The translations under genes and the position numbers were made by a program. Below, piece after piece: positions 1 to 7,092 of a stretch of 16,866 nucleotides of DNA. Source of the DNA: Erysipelotrichaceae bacterium (lineage in GTDB: Bacteria > Bacillota_I > Bacilli_A > Erysipelotrichales > Erysipelotrichaceae). Below the pieces are notes generated by a model. That model saw nothing but the letters and a program-made list of their open reading frames with translations, did not search any database and was not told the origin of the DNA. Each line of letters opens with the position of its first letter. The stretch's first letter is position 1. The stretch spans positions 1 to 16,866 of the forward strand of contig JAFONG010000160.1 of assembly GCA_017418585.1 (NCBI GenBank), given 5' to 3'.

Positions 1-1149
1 CTGATTACCGTTCGATCTTTCCAGTTCATTCTGGGCAATGCCCAAAGAAGCCAGGGCCGCAACCAGCGAAGATCCGCCTGAACTGATCAGTAGGATCGGC
101 ACACCCGACAAAGGGATCAGTCCGCTGACGCCGCCCACGTTCAGAATAAAATGCATGATGAAATATACCGAAATACCGAGCAGAACGATTCTACTGAAAG
201 TATCCCTACTTCTGAGCGATCCTGCTATGATCGGATACATCAGAAGACCGTATACCAGTATAAAACCGATGAAACCTGCCGTTCCCAGCTCCTCGACGAT
301 GACCGGCAGAATGAAGTCGTTGGAAGGGTTCGGGAAGTTCATGTACTTGTGGATGGAATTGCCGTACCCCAGTCCGAACCAGCCGCCGTTGGCGAAACTG
401 ACCAGAGACATGATCAGATGATAGCCGTTGTCGTACTGATACAGAAACGGATCGGCAGCAGCCAGAAAACGTCCGATCATGTAGTTGTCGGCATGTTTCT
501 TCAACAGTTCCGTTACCGGCTCGCTCATCACCAGCAAAGCCGCAGCCACACCCGCCAGAATCAGTCCGGTCATGACGAGCTGGCAAAGATGCAGCTGTTT
601 ATAACCCGGAACCAGAGTGACGCAATAGCAGATCACAAACAGGACGACTGCAGAACCGAAGTCGTGCTGATAAAACGCGATAACGATGAAATAGACGGCG
701 GCCGCTATCCCGTATCTTTTCAGTTCGTTAAGATTCTCTTCCTGACGGTTCTTGCTCAAGATCCTGGCTGCAAAAACGATCATGAAGACCTTCGCAAATT
801 CCGAAGGCTGTATTGTTATGCTCTGAGTGATATCGATCCATCCGTAGGCACCGTTTCTTCCGCCGAACAGACGGCAGGCCAGTAAAGCAACCAGAATCAC
901 TCCATATCCGAACCAGTATACATAGACGGAAAAACGCCTGTACGGGAAATGCATCAAGATAAAATAGGCTGCCAGACCGATCAGCGTAAATATGGCCTGT
1001 TTGATCATGATGGAAGTCAGATAGGTGGTATCTCCGGCGGAATTGCCCATCTCGGCGGATGCGATCATCAGAAAACCGAAAACCGTCAAAATCGCTACCG
1101 CTATCGATATTCTGATATCGCCAAGTAAAAATCTGATTTTCTTTTGCAC
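1..1149 (-). CDS. ftsW: FtsW/RodA-family SEDS peptidoglycan glycosyltransferase (3' end outside window)
   Basis: Polytopic membrane protein of the SEDS family, which polymerises lipid II into glycan strands with a class B PBP partner during division or elongation. The 383 codons seen nearly span the family's usual length; the stop lies beyond position 1. Visible hallmarks: first membrane segment at about residues 13-31, IQPSEFAK near 113-120, DFGSA near 163-167, GYHLIMS near 242-248, NDFILPVIVEELG near 277-289 with Asp278 matching the catalytic Asp of the HTDF-type motif, and GLIPLSGVP...SSGGSS near 343-361. The C-terminal GVP/SSGGSS pattern favours FtsW over RodA, but this is not decisive. 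The start is GTG at 1149: an in-frame TAA lies 12 nt upstream, and the next in-frame ATG falls inside the first membrane segment. No Shine-Dalgarno precedes it; see the promoter entry for the leaderless inference. It is divergent from def. Confidence 0.9.
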   Translation of the reverse strand, partial: MQKKIRFLLGDIRISIAVAILTVFGFLMIASAEMGNSAGDTTYLTSIMIKQAIFTLIGLAAYFILMHFPYRRFSVYVYWFGYGVILVALLACRLFGGRNGAYGWIDITQSITIQPSEFAKVFMIVFAARILSKNRQEENLNELKRYGIAAAVYFIVIAFYQHDFGSAVVLFVICYCVTLVPGYKQLHLCQLVMTGLILAGVAAALLVMSEPVTELLKKHADNYMIGRFLAAADPFLYQYDNGYHLIMSLVSFANGGWFGLGYGNSIHKYMNFPNPSNDFILPVIVEELGTAGFIGFILVYGLLMYPIIAGSLRSRDTFSRIVLLGISVYFIMHFILNVGGVSGLIPLSGVPILLISSGGSSLVAALASLGIAQNELERSNGNQ

Positions 1150-1155
1150 AAACCC

Positions 1156-1182
1156 ATTTTAGCATAATTGTGGTATTATAAT
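1156..1182. promoter_or_regulatory. Overlapping divergent promoters for ftsW-like gene and def, both leaderless
   Basis: Minus strand: an extended -10, TGCTAAAAT (1164-1156), followed by 6 nt and then the GTG start at 1149. Plus strand: a consensus -10, TATAAT (1177-1182), followed by 6 nt and then the ATG at 1189. In both directions the expected transcription start (about 7 nt after the -10) is the first base of the start codon, and neither 6-nt spacer contains a Shine-Dalgarno. No good -35 is visible on either side. The two -10 boxes are 15 bp apart, so the polymerases should compete for the same DNA. Motif positions are seen; leaderless transcription is inferred. Confidence 0.7.
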
Positions 1183-1188
1183 ATTGTT

Positions 1189-1749
1189 ATGCTGATTAAT
1201 AACGATACTATAATCAAGGATGACAATTCTCTGATTCGGGAGAAATCTGCAGATGTTTCTTTGCCGCTGTCTCAAGAAGACAAAGAGACCCTTTTGCAGA
1301 TGCTGAAATACGTCGACGACTCTACAGTCGAGGAGATCGCCGAGAAGGAAAACCTCAGGCCGGCTGTCGGAATCAGTGCGATACAGATCGGCATTCCAAA
1401 GAAAATGACGGCCATCATTCTGAAGGATGATGAAGGAAACAAGGTGTATGAATACGCTCTGGTTAATCCGAAGATTATTTCCAATTCCGTTGAAAAAACC
1501 TATCTGGAATCTGGAGAAGGATGTCTTTCCGTGGCCGAGAATCACGAAGGATATGTCTACCGTTCCGCCAGAGTAAAAGTCAGAGCCTACGATGCCCTGC
1601 AGGACAAACAGATCGAGATCAAGGCGCAGGGCTATCTGGCTGTCGTTCTTCAGCATGAACTGGATCATTTTAAAGGAATCCTTTTCTATGACCGCATCAA
1701 CAAGGCAAATCCATTCTACAAAGACCCGGATGCACTGGTCATTGAATAA
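1189..1749 (+). CDS. def: Peptide deformylase
   Basis: Removes the N-formyl group from nascent polypeptides at the ribosome; an Fe(II)/Zn metallohydrolase. The 186-aa length fits a type 2 (Gram-positive) enzyme, which has an insertion after helix 1. All three family motifs are visible: GISAIQIG at 61-68 (a variant of GLAAPQ, with Pro replaced by Ile and Leu-Ala by Ile-Ser), EGCLS at 110-114 with metal ligand Cys112, and HELDH at 156-160 with ligands His156 and His160 and catalytic Glu157. ATG 1189 is preferred over an in-frame TTG at 1168, because the TTG lies upstream of the -10 box at 1177-1182 and adds residues unlike the family. There is no Shine-Dalgarno before 1189. The gene is followed 21 nt later by RNase J, probably in one operon. 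Confidence 0.95.
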   Translation: MLINNDTIIKDDNSLIREKSADVSLPLSQEDKETLLQMLKYVDDSTVEEIAEKENLRPAVGISAIQIGIPKKMTAIILKDDEGNKVYEYALVNPKIISNSVEKTYLESGEGCLSVAENHEGYVYRSARVKVRAYDALQDKQIEIKAQGYLAVVLQHELDHFKGILFYDRINKANPFYKDPDALVIE

Positions 1750-1770
1750 ACATATTTATATGGAGGACAG

Positions 1771-3522
1771 ATGAAGAAGATTAATAACCCAAAAGAAAAC
1801 AGTCCTTCTTTCGGATACAGCGGCAGGAACTATGATCCGCAAAAGGATACACTGGTTTATGCCTTGGGAGGACTGGGAGAAGTCGGTAAAAACATGTACT
1901 GTTTCGAACATGACGACGAAATCATCGTCATCGATGCAGGCGTCAAGTTTCCTGATGATGAACTGTTAGGCGTCGACTATGTGATTCCCGACTATACACA
2001 TTTGATCAAAAACAAGGACAAGGTCAAGGCGCTGATCATTACCCATGGTCATGAGGACCACATCGGCGGCATTCCGTTTTTTCTGCTTGCCTGCCCGGTT
2101 AAGAAGATCTATGCGCCAAGATTCGCAAAAGCATTAATAGAAAAGAAGCTGCAGGAAAGAAGAAGGCTGGCTTCAACGGAAGTCATCGAGATCAACGAAG
2201 ACTCTTCCATCCAGACGGATCATTTCCGTGTCGGATTCTTTAATACCGTTCACTCGATTCCCGACTCGCTAGGCGTTCTGATCAACACGCCGAACGGAAG
2301 AGTCGTGGAAACGGGAGACTTCAAGTTCGACCTGACTCCTGTCGGACAGAATTCCGATTACCAGAAGATGGCCTATATCGGCGCTGCCGGGGTTACTCTG
2401 CTGATGTCGGACTCCACCAACGCCGAAGTCGACGGTTTCTCCATTTCCGAGAAACAGGTCGCTTCCGCCATCAACGACATCATGAAGAAAACGACCGGAA
2501 GAATCCTGATCTCGACATTCGCTTCCAACGTCAACCGTCTGGCTCAGATCATCAAGGCGGCAAAGAACTGCGGAAGAAAGGTCGTCGTATTCGGACGTTC
2601 CATGGAAAACGTCGTCGAGATAGGAATGCAGATGAAGACCATCGACGTTCCGGAAGATACCTTCCTTTCACCGGAACTTGTAAATCAGTATGCACCGGAA
2701 AAGCTCTGTATCGTCTGTACGGGTTCACAGGGCGAAGCCCTGGCGGCTCTAAGCAGAATCGCCAACGGTTCCCACAAATATGTCAAAATCATCCCCGGCG
2801 ATACGGTGGTATTCTCATCCAGTGCCATTCCCGGCAATGCCTTGAACATCGGCGGCATCGTGAACCAGCTGATGCGCAACGGCGCCCGGGTTCTGGAGAA
2901 CTCCGCCCTTTCCTCTTTGCACACAACAGGACACGCTTCCAAGGAAGAGCAGAAACTGATGCTGCAGCTGATCAAGCCGAAATACTTCATGCCGATGCAT
3001 GGCGAATACAAGATGCTGAAACTGCATGCCGATTCGGCCATCGAGACAGGTGTTCCGAAAGAGAACTGTTTCATCTGTGCCAACGGCGACGCACTGGTTC
3101 TGCACGAAGGCGAAGTTTACCGTTCCAATACCAGGATCCAGACCGATGCCATCTACGTCGACGGCAACGACATTTCAGGTCTCTCTACATCTGTGCTGAA
3201 AGACCGAAAGATCCTTGCGGATAACGGAATGGTCGCGGTAGTAGTGTGTATCGACTCCAGATCCAACAAGATCCTGTGCAGACCGGGCATCGTTTCCCGC
3301 GGTTTCGTCTATCTGAAAGAATCGCAGACGCTGATCAAGGAAGCTGAAACGCTGGTCTATGATGCCTTAAGAAACGCCATGAAACAGAAAGTGACCTTCG
3401 GCGATCTGAAGAACTGCATCCGGAACACGCTGGAGCCGTTCCTGTATGAGAAAACGAACCGCAACCCGATCGTCATACCTGTCATACTGAATCATGTCAA
3501 TGCCATGAAAAAAGAGAGCTGA
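1771..3522 (+). CDS. rnjA: Ribonuclease J (metallo-beta-lactamase/beta-CASP RNase)
   Basis: Endo- and 5'-to-3' exoribonuclease of mRNA turnover and rRNA maturation in Gram-positive bacteria. Evidence: an N-terminal metallo-beta-lactamase domain with ALGGLGEVGKN near 31-41, the dinuclear zinc motif HGHEDH at 92-97, HSIPDS and ETGDFKFD further on, the beta-CASP segment (GRILISTFASN, VVVFGRSMENVVEIG, CTGSQGE, then HTTGHASKEEQ), and a C-terminal domain with SRGFVY and FLYEKTNRNP. At 583 aa it is slightly longer than B. subtilis RNase J1 (about 555), mostly from an Asn/Pro/Ser-rich N-terminal tail of roughly 24 residues. The start at 1771 has GGAGG at 1762-1766, 4 nt upstream. J1 versus J2 cannot be settled from one copy; intact metal ligands argue for an active enzyme. 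Its TGA lies in the terminator hairpin. Confidence 0.95.
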   Translation: MKKINNPKENSPSFGYSGRNYDPQKDTLVYALGGLGEVGKNMYCFEHDDEIIVIDAGVKFPDDELLGVDYVIPDYTHLIKNKDKVKALIITHGHEDHIGGIPFFLLACPVKKIYAPRFAKALIEKKLQERRRLASTEVIEINEDSSIQTDHFRVGFFNTVHSIPDSLGVLINTPNGRVVETGDFKFDLTPVGQNSDYQKMAYIGAAGVTLLMSDSTNAEVDGFSISEKQVASAINDIMKKTTGRILISTFASNVNRLAQIIKAAKNCGRKVVVFGRSMENVVEIGMQMKTIDVPEDTFLSPELVNQYAPEKLCIVCTGSQGEALAALSRIANGSHKYVKIIPGDTVVFSSSAIPGNALNIGGIVNQLMRNGARVLENSALSSLHTTGHASKEEQKLMLQLIKPKYFMPMHGEYKMLKLHADSAIETGVPKENCFICANGDALVLHEGEVYRSNTRIQTDAIYVDGNDISGLSTSVLKDRKILADNGMVAVVVCIDSRSNKILCRPGIVSRGFVYLKESQTLIKEAETLVYDALRNAMKQKVTFGDLKNCIRNTLEPFLYEKTNRNPIVIPVILNHVNAMKKES

Positions 3523-3535
3523 ACAGCTCTCTTTT
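3511..3535. terminator. Bidirectional rho-independent terminator between rnjA and eno
   Basis: Near-perfect palindrome: AAAGAGAGCTG (3511-3521), a 2-nt AA spacer, then CAGCTCTCTTT (3524-3534). There is a T run on the plus strand and an A run (3508-3513) that gives a T run on the minus strand. It can terminate rnjA (whose stop codon is at 3520-3522, inside the hairpin) and eno, whose stop is 21 nt away on the other strand. Confidence 0.85.
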
Positions 3536-3555
3536 CATTTGTCTTTATGACCCGA

Positions 3556-4854
3556 TTATTTCTTCAGGTTGTAATAGGCATTCTTGCCAAGGTATACGGC
3601 ACAGGAACCGAGTTCGTCTTCGATTCTAAGCAGCTGGTTGTATTTGGCAATTCTGTCGGTTCTGGACATAGAACCTGTCTTGATCTGGCCGGCATTCAGA
3701 CCGACAACCAGGTCGGCGATCGTTGTATCTTCGGTTTCACCGGATCTGTGTGATACAACGGCAGTCATGTTGTTTCTCTTAGCCAGTTCGATGGCATCCA
3801 GAGTTTCAGTCAGCGTACCGATCTGGTTCAGCTTGATCAGAACGGAGTTCGCGCAATGCAGATCGATACCCTTCTGTACGTATTCGACATTGGTAACGAA
3901 CAGGTCGTCGCCAACCAGCTGGATCCTGTCGCCCAGACGAGCCATCAGCTTCTTCCAGCCGTCCCAGTCGTTCTCGGCAAGACCGTCTTCGATGGAGATG
4001 ATCGGATACTTGTCACACCATTCAGCGTACATGTCGATCATTTCATCAGTCGTCTTTACACCCTGACCGGATCTGCTCAGCTCATAGTTGCCTGTTTCGG
4101 CATTGAAGAATTCAGAAGAAGCAGGGTCCATGCAGATGCCGAAATCAACACCCGGTTTGTATCCTGCCAGTTCGATAGCGGATACAATGAGTTTTAACGG
4201 TTCTTCGTTGCCTTCCGTGCAGTTAGGAGCGTAGCCACCCTCGTCGCCTACGGCAGTAGAATAGCCCTTTGACTTCAGAACTTTCTTTAAGGCATGGAAT
4301 ACTTCAGCAGACCATCTGATCGCTTCCTTGAAAGAAGGAGCGCCGTAAGGCATGATCATGAATTCCTGCATGTCGACAGTGGAATCGGCGTGCTTGCCGC
4401 CGTTCAGGACGTTAAGCATCGGAACCGGTAAAGTCTTGCCGTTGACACCGCCCAGATATTTGTATAAAGGCATGCCATAGAAATCGGCTGCAGCTCTGGC
4501 ACAGGCCAGAGATACGCCCAGCATGGCATTGGCGCCCAGACGTGACTTGTCTTTTGTGCCGTCAAGTTCGATCATCGTCTTATCGATAAGAGCCTGATCT
4601 GTTACATCATAGCCCAGCAGAGCCGGAGCAATGATTTCGTTGACGTTGTTGACAGCCTTCAGAACGCCTTTTCCTGAGAAACGGGCCAGATCGCCATCTC
4701 TTAATTCCAAAGCTTCTCTTTCACCTGTAGAAGCGCCGGAAGGCACCATAGCACGGCCGAATGCACCGGATTCTGTAGCAACTTCAACTTCTACTGTTGG
4801 ATTACCACGTGAATCGATGATCTCACGGGCATAAACATCAATAATTGCAGACAT
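3556..4854 (-). CDS. eno: Enolase
   Basis: Phosphopyruvate hydratase, converting 2-phosphoglycerate to phosphoenolpyruvate in glycolysis; a cytosolic, Mg-dependent enzyme and often an RNA-degradosome partner. At 432 aa it is full length. Visible active-site residues: SGAST at 39-43 (mobile loop), GDEGG with Glu205, metal ligands Asp243 (MDPASSEF), Glu289 (SIEDGL) and Asp316 (GDDLF), catalytic Lys341 in the signature LIKLNQIGTLTE, and His369-Arg370-Ser371. The usual HADNNVD segment reads HADSTVD here, a small variation. The start is supported by AGGAGGAG a few bases upstream, which overlaps the end of tpiA; tpiA ends 14 nt before this gene begins. It is last in the pgk-tpiA-eno operon. No phosphoglycerate mutase gene lies between tpiA and eno, unlike the Bacillus gap operon. 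Confidence 0.98.
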   Translation of the reverse strand: MSAIIDVYAREIIDSRGNPTVEVEVATESGAFGRAMVPSGASTGEREALELRDGDLARFSGKGVLKAVNNVNEIIAPALLGYDVTDQALIDKTMIELDGTKDKSRLGANAMLGVSLACARAAADFYGMPLYKYLGGVNGKTLPVPMLNVLNGGKHADSTVDMQEFMIMPYGAPSFKEAIRWSAEVFHALKKVLKSKGYSTAVGDEGGYAPNCTEGNEEPLKLIVSAIELAGYKPGVDFGICMDPASSEFFNAETGNYELSRSGQGVKTTDEMIDMYAEWCDKYPIISIEDGLAENDWDGWKKLMARLGDRIQLVGDDLFVTNVEYVQKGIDLHCANSVLIKLNQIGTLTETLDAIELAKRNNMTAVVSHRSGETEDTTIADLVVGLNAGQIKTGSMSRTDRIAKYNQLLRIEDELGSCAVYLGKNAYYNLKK

Positions 4855-4868
4855 ACGTTTTTCTCCTC

Positions 4869-5618
4869 CTATTTAGTAGCGTCAATTATTTCCTTAAATG
4901 AATCGACTTTCAGTGAAGCGCCACCGATCAAAGCACCATCGATATCTTCACAAGCCATGTATTCTTTAATGTTAGTTGGTTTTACGGAACCGCCGTACTG
5001 TACTCTGACAGCTTCACCGGTTTCTTTGTTGTATAAAGCCTTAACGGTATCTCTTACCAGTCTGCAGTAGTCTTCGGCGATTTCCTTGGTTGCAGACTTG
5101 CCTGTACCAATCGCCCAGATCGGTTCGTAAGCGATAACCATCCTGGCGACTTCTTCGGCATCCAGACCGGCAAGCGATCCGGCCAGCTGCGTCTTGATGA
5201 CATCGGCAGTCTTTCCGGCATCGTATTCCGCTTCGGTTTCACCGATGCAAAGGATAGGAATGATATTATCCTGAAGCAGCCTCTTGGCCTTTAAGGCGCA
5301 GGCTTCGTTTGTTTCGTTATAGTAGGTTCTTCTTTCACTGTGACCGATGATGCAGTAGGTAATGCCCACTTCCTTCAGCATCGGTACAGATACTTCGCCG
5401 GTATAGGCTCCGGAGTCTTTTTCGTTACAGTTTTCAGCAGCAATGATCAGATGCTTTGCATTCCTGACGCAGACATCCAGATCGACATAAGGAGCGCCTA
5501 CGCCGTAGTCCGCACCCTCTTCTCCGGTCAGGACTGCTTCAATGCCCTTCATGAACTCCAGCGCTTCGCTTGGAGTCTTGTTCATTTTCCAGTTACCGAC
5601 AATGATTGGTTTTCTCAT
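4869..5618 (-). CDS. tpiA: Triosephosphate isomerase
   Basis: Interconverts dihydroxyacetone phosphate and glyceraldehyde 3-phosphate; a cytosolic TIM-barrel homodimer. At 249 aa it is full length. Catalytic residues are visible: Asn9 and Lys11 in GNWKMN, His93 in IIGHSERR, and Glu165 at the start of the flexible loop in AYEPIWAIGTGKSA, followed by the phosphate-binding YGGSV and GALIGGASL near the C terminus. The AAQN segment found in many homologues reads AAEN here (Gln to Glu at 62), which I take as lineage variation. Between pgk and this gene there are only 9 nt, and the Shine-Dalgarno AAGGAGAT overlaps the pgk stop, so translation is probably coupled. Confidence 0.98.
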   Translation of the reverse strand: MRKPIIVGNWKMNKTPSEALEFMKGIEAVLTGEEGADYGVGAPYVDLDVCVRNAKHLIIAAENCNEKDSGAYTGEVSVPMLKEVGITYCIIGHSERRTYYNETNEACALKAKRLLQDNIIPILCIGETEAEYDAGKTADVIKTQLAGSLAGLDAEEVARMVIAYEPIWAIGTGKSATKEIAEDYCRLVRDTVKALYNKETGEAVRVQYGGSVKPTNIKEYMACEDIDGALIGGASLKVDSFKEIIDATK

Positions 5619-5627
5619 GGTATCTCC

Positions 5628-6848
5628 TTATTTCTCGTCAATGATATCAACACCAGGCAGGCCGTTTCCTTCCAGGAACTCCAGAGAAGCGCCGCCGCCG
5701 GTAGATACGTGACTTACCTTATCGGCATAACCAAGCTGTTTGATCGCAGCAGCAGAATCGCCGCCGCCGATGATGGTCGTACCGTCTGTTTCAGCCAGAG
5801 CCTTGGCAACCGCATTGGTACCTTTGGCCAGAACAGGATTCTCGAATACGCCCATTGGACCGTTCCAGACAACCGTCTTGGCTGCCTTGACTTTTTCCGC
5901 AAACAGTTCAGCCGTCTTAGGACCGATATCCAGACCCTGTCTGTCAGCCGGGATCGCATCGACATCGACAACTTCCGTTTCGATCGGAGCATCGATCGGA
6001 TCAGGGAAACTATCGGCTACTACCGTATCGACAGGGAGCAGCAGTTCCTTGCCCAGATCTTTAGCCTTTTCCAGCATTTCCTTGCAATAGTCGAGCTTTT
6101 CATCATCGACCAGCGATTCACCGATCTCTTTGCCCTGAGCCTTCAGGAACGTATAAGCCATGCCTCCGCCGATGATCAGCGTATCGCATTTTTCCAAAAG
6201 ATTGTTGATGACTTTCAGCTTATCAGCGACCTTGGCGCCGCCCAGGATACCGACAAACGGTCTGACAGGATTCTCTACTGCATCGCCTAAGAACTTCAGT
6301 TCCTTTTCAACCAGGAAACCGACAGCGCTACGCAGATGCGTCGGAATGCCTACTGTTGAAGCATGCGCTCTATGTACAGAACCGAAAGCATCCTCAACAA
6401 ACAGATCGCCTAATGAAGCCCAATACTTGCCCAGTTCTTCATCGTTCTTGGATTCGCCCTTCTCGTATCTGGTATTCTGCATCAGTACGACTTCGCCTTC
6501 CTTCATGCCGGCAATCGCTTCTTCCAGTTCAGGACCTCTTGTCGCATTGACGAAGATGACCTTTCGATCAGGAAGATGCTCCTGCAGTTTCTTGGCAACG
6601 ATAGCCATGTCGTTCTTTTTCTTTGCCGCTTCGATCTCTTCTTCAGTCTTCTTATAGTCAACCTTTCCGAGGTGGGAAAGCAGAATGACCTTGGCGTTGT
6701 TTTCCAGCAAATACTTGATTGTCGGAAGTGCCGCGACCACTCTGTTGTCATCGGTGATCACATCACCCTTGTGAGGCACGTTAAAGTCTACTCTGACGAT
6801 GACTTTTTTGCCCGCAACATCTAAATCTGTAACCAGCCTTTTAGCCAT
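5628..6848 (-). CDS. pgk: Phosphoglycerate kinase
   Basis: Transfers phosphate from 1,3-bisphosphoglycerate to ADP, the first ATP-yielding step of glycolysis; cytosolic monomer. At 406 aa it fits the family. Visible: RVDFNVP near 19-25 (substrate loop), LLSHLGK near 56-62, NTRYEKGESKNDEELG in the middle, the HRAHAS stretch, GGAKVADK and the GGGMAYTF region, and the nucleotide-binding GPMGVFE and GGGDSAAA. After SHLG there is a Lys/Glu-rich segment where many bacteria have RPKG; this resembles streptococcal and mollicute enzymes. The start is ATG at 6848 with AGGAGG upstream. It is the first gene of the pgk-tpiA-eno operon and has its own promoter (extended -10 at 6876-6884). The usual upstream gapA is absent. 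Confidence 0.98.
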   Translation of the reverse strand: MAKRLVTDLDVAGKKVIVRVDFNVPHKGDVITDDNRVVAALPTIKYLLENNAKVILLSHLGKVDYKKTEEEIEAAKKKNDMAIVAKKLQEHLPDRKVIFVNATRGPELEEAIAGMKEGEVVLMQNTRYEKGESKNDEELGKYWASLGDLFVEDAFGSVHRAHASTVGIPTHLRSAVGFLVEKELKFLGDAVENPVRPFVGILGGAKVADKLKVINNLLEKCDTLIIGGGMAYTFLKAQGKEIGESLVDDEKLDYCKEMLEKAKDLGKELLLPVDTVVADSFPDPIDAPIETEVVDVDAIPADRQGLDIGPKTAELFAEKVKAAKTVVWNGPMGVFENPVLAKGTNAVAKALAETDGTTIIGGGDSAAAIKQLGYADKVSHVSTGGGASLEFLEGNGLPGVDIIDEK

Positions 6849-6875
6849 AACAAAAATCCTCCTAAATTCAATTTC

Positions 6876-6884
6876 ATTATAACA
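6876..6884 (-). promoter_or_regulatory. Extended -10 promoter of the pgk-tpiA-eno operon
   Basis: On the minus strand TGTTATAAT, a perfect extended -10 (TGnTATAAT), lies about 28 nt upstream of the pgk start. Expected transcription start is near 6869, giving a leader of about 20 nt that holds the AGGAGG ribosome site. The hexamer at the normal -35 distance (CTTCTT) is poor. No operator or cre-like site was recognised. Confidence 0.75.
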
Positions 6885-6895
6885 TTACTGTATTT

Positions 6896-6918
6896 AAAAA
6901 GAAGGTCAATTTACCTTC
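6896..6918 (-). terminator. Terminator of the 44-aa gene
   Basis: On the minus strand GAAGGT (6918-6913), a 6-nt loop, then ACCTTC (6906-6901) and TTTTT (6900-6896). The stem overlaps the TGA stop of the small gene (6908-6906). At 6 bp it is a modest hairpin, so some read-through into pgk is possible. Confidence 0.6.
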
Positions 6919-7040
6919 CCTTTAACGTTTTCATCCTTTTTCTTCCGGCCTTTTTCCTCGATGCCGTATTCTTCGCACTTCCTGGAATACTCTTTCTCCG
7001 CGGCGTCCAGTTCAGCCAGGATTTCTTCTAAACTTCTCAT
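6906..7040 (-). CDS. Small charged protein of unknown function (44 aa)
   Basis: I do not recognise this family. The reading frame begins MRSLEEILAELDAAEKEY and continues with a very charged Lys/Glu-rich tail (GRKKKDENVKGKVN). It looks like one amphipathic helix or short coiled coil with no membrane segment or signal peptide. It contains a single Cys. Support for a real gene: GAGGT about 6 nt before ATG 7040, an extended -10 (TGCTAGAAT) just upstream, and a hairpin with a T run at its stop. It is divergent from the yigZ-like gene and upstream of pgk on the same strand. No function can be assigned. Confidence 0.65.
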   Translation of the reverse strand: MRSLEEILAELDAAEKEYSRKCEEYGIEEKGRKKKDENVKGKVN

Positions 7041-7062
7041 ATTCTACCTCACAACATTTCCA

Positions 7063-7071
7063 ATTCTAGCA
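7063..7071 (-). promoter_or_regulatory. Extended -10 promoter of the 44-aa gene
   Basis: On the minus strand TGCTAGAAT matches TGnTATAAT with one mismatch. The predicted start near 7056 leaves a leader of about 16 nt containing GAGGT before ATG 7040. It overlaps the upstream region of the yigZ-like promoter on the opposite strand, so the two should interfere. Confidence 0.55.
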
Positions 7072-7080
7072 CATTTTCAT

Positions 7081-7092
7081 TAAAATAGAGAT
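7081..7092 (+). promoter_or_regulatory. -10 box placed for leaderless transcription of the yigZ-like gene
   Basis: TAAAAT at 7081-7086 is followed by AGAGAT and then the ATG at 7093, so the expected transcription start is the A of the start codon. A weak -35 candidate, TTCCAA (7058-7063), sits 17 bp upstream. The -10 box contains an in-frame TAA (7081-7083), so no earlier start is possible. No Shine-Dalgarno is visible. Confidence 0.6.

Noticed and set aside
151..885. 244-codon plus-strand frame at the left edge, and two minus-strand frames there with Met starts
   Set aside because: The correct frame is a third one, continuous from the edge to GTG 1149, with full SEDS motifs. It is easy to miss because it has no ATG start and no stop in the window.
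1168..1188. TTG start at 1168 for def
   Set aside because: It lies upstream of the -10 box TATAAT (1177-1182), and the seven added residues do not resemble deformylases.
5340..6290. 316-codon open frame on the plus strand across tpiA and pgk
   Set aside because: It is antisense to two unmistakable enzymes, has no ribosome site, and its composition is that of a mirrored coding frame.
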